Shown in pieces: positions 6,844-11,733 of a DNA stretch of 11,733 nt (the stretch's first letter is position 1; every line of letters starts with the position of its first letter). Position numbers and translations under genes: made by a program. The stretch lies in NCBI GenBank assembly GCA_041742255.1, contig JBGSIZ010000103.1, positions 1 to 11,733 on the forward strand, in the 5' to 3' direction. This stretch comes from JBGSIZ01 sp041742255 (lineage in GTDB: Bacteria > Pseudomonadota > Alphaproteobacteria > Rhodobacterales > Rhodobacteraceae). Below the pieces are notes generated by a model. It ran no database searches. It was not told the origin of the DNA and saw only the letters and a program-made list of their open reading frames with translations.

Positions 6844-6919
6844 CGCCCCGTGTGCAGGGGTAGGGTGCGCATGATCTAAGGCGGCTTTGACCGCATCGCA
6901 ACGATCCAAAGGCATATCC

Positions 6920-7102
6920 ATGACCCGACCCGCCCCAGAGACCAAAATCGTTGACCAAGGACGGGTGGCCTGTGATGGCGGCGAAGGCCCGTTGGGCCAT
7001 CCTCGCGTGTGGTTGTCCATTCCGCAGGACCGTGGCTGGGTCGAGTGCCCCTATTGCGACTGCCGGTATGAATTGAGCGGGGCGGCCAAGGCCGGCCATT
7101 GA
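6920..7102 (+). CDS. Small CHCC zinc-finger protein, NDUFS6-like (possible complex I accessory subunit)
   Basis: A 60-residue protein of the zf-CHCC type. The pattern VACDGGEGPLGHPRVWL, then ECPYC, supplies Cys18, His27, Cys43 and Cys46, the same order and context as the zinc site of the mitochondrial complex I 13-kDa subunit NDUFS6 (ACDGG, GHP, CxYC). Complex I of Paracoccus denitrificans, a related alphaproteobacterium, is known to contain an NDUFS6 homologue, so a role in respiratory NADH dehydrogenase assembly or stability is a fair inference, although this copy lies away from any nuo genes in view. The ATG at 6920 is preceded by AAAGG with 7 bases between; a TTG at 6887 is a less likely start. 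It is 72 bases upstream of polA on the same strand and may share its transcript. Confidence 0.85.
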   Translation: MTRPAPETKIVDQGRVACDGGEGPLGHPRVWLSIPQDRGWVECPYCDCRYELSGAAKAGH

Positions 7103-7174
7103 TCCCGATGCCCCGCCCGATCCCGGCAGGGCCTATCTGACACCGGAATAGTAGCCTGCGAGGACATCAGCGGC

Positions 7175-9982
7175 ATGGAACCATTCGGCAAGGGCAGCCA
7201 TCTGCATCTGATCGACGGATCGGCCTTTATCTTTCGCGCCTATCACGCCTTGCCCCCGTTGACCCGCAAATCCGATGGGTTGCCTGTGGGTGCTGTCAGC
7301 GGGTTTGTGAACCTGTTGCAGAAATATGTCGAGGGCAATTCCGGCAAAGATGCCGCCACCCATCTGGCTGTTATCTTTGATTTTTCCGGCAAGTCGTTTC
7401 GCAATGATATGTATGACAAATACAAGGCCCAACGCCCCCCCGCCCCCGAAGATCTGGTGCCCCAGTTTCCCCTGACCCGCGATGCCACCCGCGCGTTCAA
7501 TGTCGCCTGCAAGGAGGTCGAAGGGTTCGAGGCCGATGACATTATCGCCACCCTTGCCTGTCGCGCCCGCGATGCCGGGGGCCGTGTCACCATCGTGTCG
7601 TCCGACAAGGATCTGATGCAGTTGATCGGGGGCGGCGTCGAAATGCTGGATCCGATGAAGAACAAGCGGATTGACCGCGACGGGGTCATCGAGAAATTTG
7701 GGGTTGGCCCCGAACGTGTTGTCGATGTGCAGGCTCTTGCTGGTGACGCTGTGGACAATGTGCCGGGCGCGCCGGGTATCGGGATCAAGACCGCCGCCCT
7801 GTTGATCAATGAATTCGGGTCGTTGGAAGAATTGCTGGACCGCGCCGACGAAATCCCCCAACCCAAGCGCCGCGAGACCCTGAAAGATCACCGTGCCCAG
7901 ATCGAGTTGTCCAAGCGTCTGGTGTCGCTGGATTGCGATATGACCCTTGATTTCACGCTGGAGGAGTTGGAGGTTCGCGACCCGGACCCGGCTGTTTTGT
8001 TGGGATTTCTGGCGCTGATGGAGTTTCGCACGGTCGCCAAGCGGATCGCCGACAAGCTGGGCGTGGTCGCCCCCCCCATTGTCGACCAGACCCCCGAAGG
8101 TGCCGATCCTGTCATCGCTGAGGGTTCCGCCCGCGTTCCGTTTGACCTGAATTCCTATGAGCGTGTGTCCGATATGGCCGCGTTGCAGGTCTGGATCGAC
8201 CGGATTTACGAGGTGGGCCACGTTGCCGTGGACACAGAAACCACCAGCCTTGACGAAATGCGCGCCGATCTGGTGGGCATATCGTTTTGTGTGACTGCCG
8301 GGCAGGCCTGTTATATCCCGTTGATCCACAAGGAAAGTGTCGCCGATGACCTGTTCGGGTCGGATGCCTTGGCCCCCGACCAGATGCCGCTGGACACCGT
8401 TCTGGACGCCTTGCGCCCGATGCTGGAGGACCCCAGCATTCTGAAAATCGGCCAGAACATGAAGTATGACGCCAAGATTTTCGCCCGCAATGGCGTGCAG
8501 GTTGCACCGATCGACGACACCATGTTGATGTCCTATGCGATGAATGCCGGCCTGCACAATCACGGCATGGACCTGTTGAGCGAGCAATATCTGGGCCATG
8601 TTCCCGTCCCCATCAAGGATCTGATCGGCACGGGCAAGGCCGCCGTCACGTTTGACCGGGTTCCTGTGGCGCAGGCCGTGAAATACGCCGCCGAGGATGC
8701 CGATATCACCTTGCGTTTGTGGGAACATCTGAAGCCCCAGTTGCACCGCAAACAGGTCACTACCGTCTATGAAACGCTGGAACGCCCGTTGGTGCCTGTT
8801 CTGGCCCGGATGGAGATGGCCGGGATCAAGGTGGATCGCGATACCCTGAGCCGGATGTCCAACGCATTTGCCCAGAAGATGGCCGCGTTGGAGGATGAGA
8901 TACAGACCCTTGCCGGCCGCCCGTTCAACGTGGGGTCGCCCAAGCAGTTGGGCGAGATTCTGTTTGACGAGATGTCATTGCCCGGTGGCAAAAAGGGCAA
9001 GACCGGCGCCTATGGCACCGGCGCCGATGTGTTGGAGGATCTGGCCACCGAACACGAATTGCCCGGTCGCGTTCTGGACTGGCGGCAGTTGGCCAAGCTG
9101 AAATCCACCTATACCGACGCGTTGCAGGACCATATCAACCCCGAAACCGGCCGCGTCCACACGTCGTATTCCATTGCGGGTGCCACCACCGGGCGGCTGG
9201 CCTCGACTGATCCGAATTTGCAGAATATTCCGGTGCGGTCCGAAGAAGGCCGCCGCATCCGCGAGGCGTTTGTGGCCGATGCGGGCAAGGTTCTGGTCAG
9301 TCTGGATTATTCCCAGATCGAATTGCGGATTTTGGCCCATGTCGCGGGCATTGATGCCCTCAAGCAGGCGTTTCGTGACGGCGTCGATATTCATGCCTTG
9401 ACCGCCAGCGAGATGTTCGATGTGCCGATGGACCAGATGACATCCGACATTCGCCGTCAGGCCAAGGCGATCAATTTCGGCGTCATTTATGGCATTTCCG
9501 GGTTTGGCCTTGCCCGCAATCTGCGCATCCCCCGCGATCAGGCCCAAGGGTTCATTGACCGGTATTTCGAACGGTTTCCGGGCATCCGCACCTATATGGA
9601 TGACACTGTCGCTTTTGCCAAGGCGCATGGGTATGTGCAGACCCTGTTTGGCCGCAAGATCCATACCCCCGAGATTGACGCCAAGGGGCCGGGCGCCGGA
9701 TTTGCCAAACGTGCCGCCATCAACGCCCCGATCCAAGGCACCGCCGCCGATGTGATCCGCCGCGCGATGATCCGGATGGACGCCGCCATCGAAGGTCTGC
9801 CCGCCAAGATGCTGTTGCAGGTGCATGACGAACTGCTGTTCGAGGTGGACGAGGCCGCCGCCGATACCTTGATCGCCCGCGCCCGCGACGTGATGGAAGG
9901 GGCCAGTGACCCCGCTGTCAAACTCGACGTTCATCTGACGGTCGAGGCGGGGCAGGGCGCAAATTGGGCGATGGCCCACTAG
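7175..9982 (+). CDS. polA: DNA polymerase I
   Basis: A 935-residue three-domain repair and replication polymerase. Residues about 8-295 are the 5'-3' exonuclease (FEADDIIAT, SSDKDLMQL, helix-hairpin-helix GAPGIGIKTAALL). Residues about 325-525 are a proofreading 3'-5' exonuclease that looks active: DTET with Asp353 and Glu355, GQNMKYD with Asp432, and YAAEDAD with Asp508. Residues about 540-935 are the family A polymerase: motif A SLDYSQIELR (Asp711), motif B RRQAKAINFGVIYG (Lys764, Phe768, Tyr772), motif C QVHDE (Asp885). Phe768 is the position where Phe disfavours dideoxynucleotides, as in E. coli. It fills gaps left by Nth-type repair and removes RNA primers. The start has GCGAGGA about 10 bases upstream and matches the family. 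No truncation or frameshift is seen. Confidence 0.98.
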   Translation: MEPFGKGSHLHLIDGSAFIFRAYHALPPLTRKSDGLPVGAVSGFVNLLQKYVEGNSGKDAATHLAVIFDFSGKSFRNDMYDKYKAQRPPAPEDLVPQFPLTRDATRAFNVACKEVEGFEADDIIATLACRARDAGGRVTIVSSDKDLMQLIGGGVEMLDPMKNKRIDRDGVIEKFGVGPERVVDVQALAGDAVDNVPGAPGIGIKTAALLINEFGSLEELLDRADEIPQPKRRETLKDHRAQIELSKRLVSLDCDMTLDFTLEELEVRDPDPAVLLGFLALMEFRTVAKRIADKLGVVAPPIVDQTPEGADPVIAEGSARVPFDLNSYERVSDMAALQVWIDRIYEVGHVAVDTETTSLDEMRADLVGISFCVTAGQACYIPLIHKESVADDLFGSDALAPDQMPLDTVLDALRPMLEDPSILKIGQNMKYDAKIFARNGVQVAPIDDTMLMSYAMNAGLHNHGMDLLSEQYLGHVPVPIKDLIGTGKAAVTFDRVPVAQAVKYAAEDADITLRLWEHLKPQLHRKQVTTVYETLERPLVPVLARMEMAGIKVDRDTLSRMSNAFAQKMAALEDEIQTLAGRPFNVGSPKQLGEILFDEMSLPGGKKGKTGAYGTGADVLEDLATEHELPGRVLDWRQLAKLKSTYTDALQDHINPETGRVHTSYSIAGATTGRLASTDPNLQNIPVRSEEGRRIREAFVADAGKVLVSLDYSQIELRILAHVAGIDALKQAFRDGVDIHALTASEMFDVPMDQMTSDIRRQAKAINFGVIYGISGFGLARNLRIPRDQAQGFIDRYFERFPGIRTYMDDTVAFAKAHGYVQTLFGRKIHTPEIDAKGPGAGFAKRAAINAPIQGTAADVIRRAMIRMDAAIEGLPAKMLLQVHDELLFEVDEAAADTLIARARDVMEGASDPAVKLDVHLTVEAGQGANWAMAH

Positions 9983-10059
9983 CACCGGTTATTGCTGGAC
10001 CTTGGCCCTGTGGTGGGTCAGGGTGGAGTGCCATTGTCATGACAGTCAGGACGCCCAGA

Positions 10060-10467
10060 ATGCCCCATACGCAGCTTGTTTATTCGTCCCGTCCGTTTGG
10101 GTTTGATGGTGCGATCCTTGCCGGGATTCTGGTCACGGCCCGCACGCTGAATGACCGGGACGATATCACCGGGGCGCTGATTTGCCGTGCGGACCTGTAT
10201 CTGCAATTGCTGGAAGGACCGGCCGCCGCTATTGATGCCGCCTATGCCCGGATCGCCCGGGATGACCGCCATCTGGAAGTGACCACATTGGTCCGCCGCG
10301 AGGTGGCTGACCGCATGTTCCCGCGTTGGGCGATGTTCGACGACCCCGCCCGCAGTTGGATGTGGACCCCCGACGAGATTGCCGAAGGCAAGGCCACATC
10401 GGCCAGTGCCGAGGAGGTTTTCGCCGTATTCGCCCGCGTCGCTGCCGAGGCGAACGCCGCCGCGTGA
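10060..10467 (+). CDS. Stand-alone BLUF-domain blue-light photoreceptor
   Basis: A 135-residue protein that consists almost only of a BLUF domain (residues about 4-95) plus a C-terminal tail of roughly 40 residues likely to form capping helices. The flavin-pocket residues all line up with AppA of Rhodobacter: Tyr8 (in LVYSSR), Asn31 (before DRDDITGAL), Gln49 (in LQLLEGP), Trp90 and Met92 (in PRWAM). The spacings Asn-Gln 18, Gln-Trp 41 and Trp-Met 2 are identical to AppA Asn45, Gln63, Trp104 and Met106. It should bind FAD and photocycle. There is no attached EAL, GGDEF or cyclase domain, so the output must be through a partner protein. The start at 10060 has CAGGA 8 bases upstream; an ATG at 10039 would add 7 residues. 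It lies 77 bases after polA and is convergent with hsp20. Confidence 0.9.
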   Translation: MPHTQLVYSSRPFGFDGAILAGILVTARTLNDRDDITGALICRADLYLQLLEGPAAAIDAAYARIARDDRHLEVTTLVRREVADRMFPRWAMFDDPARSWMWTPDEIAEGKATSASAEEVFAVFARVAAEANAAA

Positions 10468-10494
10468 CGCCTGCCGCGTGATGCCGAGGGAACA

Positions 10495-10519
10495 GGCAAG
10501 GCGGATACACCGCCTTGCC
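10495..10519. terminator. Bidirectional hairpin between the BLUF and hsp20 genes
   Basis: GGCAAGGCGG (10495-10504) and CCGCCTTGCC (10510-10519) form a perfect 10-bp stem around a 5-base loop (ATACA) in the 65-base convergent gap. It is well placed to end both transcripts. There is no T-run on either side, so it may act with help, or mainly protect 3' ends. Confidence 0.65.
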
Positions 10520-10532
10520 CGGGTTGACGGGG

Positions 10533-11000
10533 TCAGTTGACCGCCTTGGCCTCCAGCACGTCGGGCGTGCGGTTGGCGACCTTTGCAATCTCGATCCGGC
10601 GGGGTTTGAGCGCCTCTGGCACTTCGCGCACCAGATCAATGTGCAGCATCCCGTTTTCATGTGCCGCCCCGGTCACCCGGATATGGTCGGCAAGGTGGAA
10701 CCGCCGCTCGAATGCCCGGGTGGCGATCCCCCGGTGCAGGAACTTGCGGTCGCTGTCATCGTCCGATTTTCGTCCGGCGATCAACAGCGCGTTTTCCCGC
10801 ACCTCGACCGTCAGGTCGGCGTCCGAAAACCCGGCCACGGCGACAGAAATGCGCCAGCCGTCATCGGCCGTTTTTTCGATGTTGTAGGGTGGGTAGGTTT
10901 GGGTGGATGCGTCGTTGGTCAGGACGCGGTCCATAAGGTCGGCGATTTGGTCAAAGCCGACAGTTGCCCGGTAAAGCGGGGCGAGGTCGAACGTGCGCAT
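10533..11000 (-). CDS. ibpA: Small heat-shock protein, Hsp20/IbpA-like
   Basis: A 155-residue ATP-independent holdase that binds unfolding proteins in the cytoplasm. The N-terminus MRTFDLAPLYRATVGFD is very close to E. coli IbpA (MRNFDLSPLYRSAIGFD). The alpha-crystallin domain spans about residues 35-130, with YPPYNIEK, ISVAVAGFSDADL, the FERRF-HLADHI region and the GMLHIDLVREVPE strand. PRRIEI near residue 135 is the C-terminal I-x-I motif used for oligomer assembly. The ATG at 11000 has a strong Shine-Dalgarno (GGAGG, 6 bases away); a further ATG at 11045 would add 15 unrelated residues. An RpoH-type promoter about 95-120 bases upstream shows heat-shock control. After the I-x-I motif there is a tail of roughly 18 residues, longer than in E. 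coli IbpA. It may equally be named simply Hsp20 family. Confidence 0.94.
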   Translation of the reverse strand: MRTFDLAPLYRATVGFDQIADLMDRVLTNDASTQTYPPYNIEKTADDGWRISVAVAGFSDADLTVEVRENALLIAGRKSDDDSDRKFLHRGIATRAFERRFHLADHIRVTGAAHENGMLHIDLVREVPEALKPRRIEIAKVANRTPDVLEAKAVN

Positions 11001-11006
11001 GGTTAT

Positions 11007-11011
11007 CCTCC
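11007..11011 (-). promoter_or_regulatory. Shine-Dalgarno deciding the hsp20 start
   Basis: On the minus strand GGAGG (11011-11007) lies 6 bases before the ATG at 11000, fixing the IbpA-like N-terminus as the start. Confidence 0.85.
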
Positions 11012-11039
11012 ATTGAGCGACAACGATTGAGACGCCTTC

Positions 11040-11049
11040 CCCCATGGGG
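11040..11049. repeat. 10-base palindrome in the hsp20 leader
   Basis: CCCCATGGGG is a perfect palindrome within the predicted untranslated leader of hsp20, about 40 bases upstream of the start codon. It could form a small hairpin in RNA only by opening its centre. A role in leader folding is possible but unproven. Confidence 0.35.
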
Positions 11050-11092
11050 ACAGGCAGCCACCGGGGCCCGTATGTGGCACCCCGATAGGCAG

Positions 11093-11122
11093 AATTTGGG
11101 GAGCCAATCCTGTGGTTTCAAG
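11093..11122 (-). promoter_or_regulatory. RpoH (sigma-32) heat-shock promoter of hsp20
   Basis: Read on the minus strand, CTTGAA (11122-11117) is followed after exactly 15 bases by CCCCAAATT (11101-11093). The sigma-32 consensus is CTTGAA, 13-17 bases, CCCCATNT, so the -35 is perfect and the -10 nearly so. Transcription should begin near 11086, leaving a leader of about 86 bases before the hsp20 ATG. It lies after the end of the protease gene in the gap between the two minus-strand genes, so hsp20 can be switched on separately. Confidence 0.85.
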
Positions 11123-11159
11123 ACCCCCGCTGCCGTCCCGCGACGGGCCGCGCGATGCC

Positions 11160-11733
11160 CTAGGGGTTGACGAATTTCGCCCCGGTTTCGTTGCGTTGCC
11201 CCGGCACGATCACCCGTTGCCCCAACGCCGCCCGCCCCGCCCCGATGGTGTCGAAATAGGCCAGAAGATCATCCAGCGGAGTTCCGAGCGAGGTGCCCAG
11301 CGATACCTTTTCCCCGTCCAGATCGGCCATCGCCGACACCACGGACACAATCCGCGCGATCCCGTCCTGCACCGAAAACACCGGTGCCCCGGACGCACCG
11401 AAATCCACATCACACGACATGATGACCACCCCGTCCTGTTGCCCGATCACCTTGCACAGGTTTTGCAGCGATGGGGCCTCGGACCGGTTGACCGCATAGG
11501 ACACGACCCCGATGTCATCCCCGCGCAAGGGCTGGGCCGATACCGGAAACGGGTGAACCCGCGTGGTCCGGATCGGTTGGCTGAGTTCCAGAACCGCGAT
11601 GTCCTGCGACACCGCGTCATTGCGCGCCTCTTGGCCCCGGTGGACGTAACCGGGGTGCGCGGCAAGCCGCCGGATGCCTCGCGTCGCCTCGGCCCGGCCA
11701 TTGCGCATGCCGGCCAGAAACGTGAACCGCGCG
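11160..11733 (-). CDS. Trypsin-like serine protease, C-terminal part (N-terminus beyond window edge)
   Basis: The reading frame runs through the right edge without a stop, so the true start lies beyond 11733; the ATG at 11708 is internal. Visible are the catalytic Asp in SQDIAVLEL (codon 11601-11603) and the serine motif CDVDFGASGAPVF (Ser codon 11391-11393). The His region is outside the window. Two cysteines (in LCKVI and MSCDV) bracket the strand before the active serine and could form a disulfide, which fits an exported, periplasmic or secreted enzyme, but the signal peptide is not in view. It resembles the small trypsin-like peptidases common in roseobacters, which lack PDZ domains; indeed only about 75 residues follow the serine and no PDZ domain is seen. 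It is upstream of hsp20 on the same strand, but hsp20 has its own promoter. Confidence 0.88.
   Translation of the reverse strand, partial: ARFTFLAGMRNGRAEATRGIRRLAAHPGYVHRGQEARNDAVSQDIAVLELSQPIRTTRVHPFPVSAQPLRGDDIGVVSYAVNRSEAPSLQNLCKVIGQQDGVVIMSCDVDFGASGAPVFSVQDGIARIVSVVSAMADLDGEKVSLGTSLGTPLDDLLAYFDTIGAGRAALGQRVIVPGQRNETGAKFVNP

Noticed and set aside
6820..7020. 67-residue N-terminal extension of the ABC ATPase
   Set aside because: It runs antisense through the zinc-finger gene, and the ATG at 6819 has a ribosome-binding site directly before a standard ATPase N-terminus.
7133..8746. Long minus-strand open frame (537 codons) opposite polA
   Set aside because: It is a shadow of polA caused by GC-rich codon bias; the translation is Gly/His/Gln-rich with no domain, while the plus strand encodes full PolA.
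9983..10059. Terminator after polA
   Set aside because: CCCTG (10006-10010) and CAGGG (10019-10023) can form only a 5-bp stem with no T-run, too weak to call.
1..11733. CRISPR array, prophage, insertion sequence, toxin-antitoxin or defence island
   Set aside because: No regularly spaced repeats, transposase, integrase, tRNA or terminal repeats were seen; every gene belongs to an ordinary chromosomal family with similar codon use.

Overview
The window looks like ordinary chromosomal DNA from an alphaproteobacterium of the order Rhodobacterales (roseobacter-type). The signs are the high GC content, the tight gene packing, and protein families typical of that group: an NDUFS6-like zinc-finger protein, a branching glycosyltransferase next to a sulfotransferase, and a short stand-alone BLUF photoreceptor. 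The assignment rests on recognising protein families by eye, not on a search. I see no phage, insertion sequence, CRISPR array, tRNA or rRNA, and no gap between genes longer than about 185 bases.

Layout. 1-158 (-): N-terminus of a glycine-zipper lipoprotein, cut by the window edge. 254-1111 (-): AraC-type DNA-binding domain fused to O6-methylguanine-DNA methyltransferase. It diverges from 1196-1849 (+), endonuclease III (nth), which overlaps by 4 bases the start of a PfkB-family adenosine kinase (1846-2826 +). 2847-3665 (-): sulfotransferase, divergent across a 183-base AT-richer gap from 3849-5426 (+), a Core-2/I-branching-type glycosyltransferase, followed 11 bases later by a HIT-family nucleotide-binding protein (5438-5806 +). 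A hairpin/T-tract region separates this from the convergent gene 5890-6819 (-), a YadG-like ABC ATPase with no permease beside it. 6920-7102 (+): small CHCC zinc-finger protein. 7175-9982 (+): DNA polymerase I with all three domains. 10060-10467 (+): BLUF photoreceptor. A perfect 10-bp-stem hairpin separates it from 10533-11000 (-), an IbpA-like small heat-shock protein preceded by a textbook RpoH (sigma-32) promoter. 11160-11733 (-): trypsin-like serine protease lacking its N-terminus because of the window edge.

How the genes relate. Three proteins serve repair of alkylated or oxidised DNA (alkyltransferase, Nth, PolA), and two of these share one divergent control region. The sulfotransferase/glycosyltransferase pair suggests synthesis of a sulfated surface glycan. 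The right end combines sensing (BLUF) and stress (Hsp20) genes with a secreted protease. Nothing here amounts to a clearly new multi-gene system. The best leads are the complete BLUF photosensor of unknown output, the divergent sulfotransferase/glycosyltransferase pair, the Ada-like protein lacking the methyl-phosphotriester sensor domain, and the RpoH promoter with a possibly structured leader in front of hsp20.
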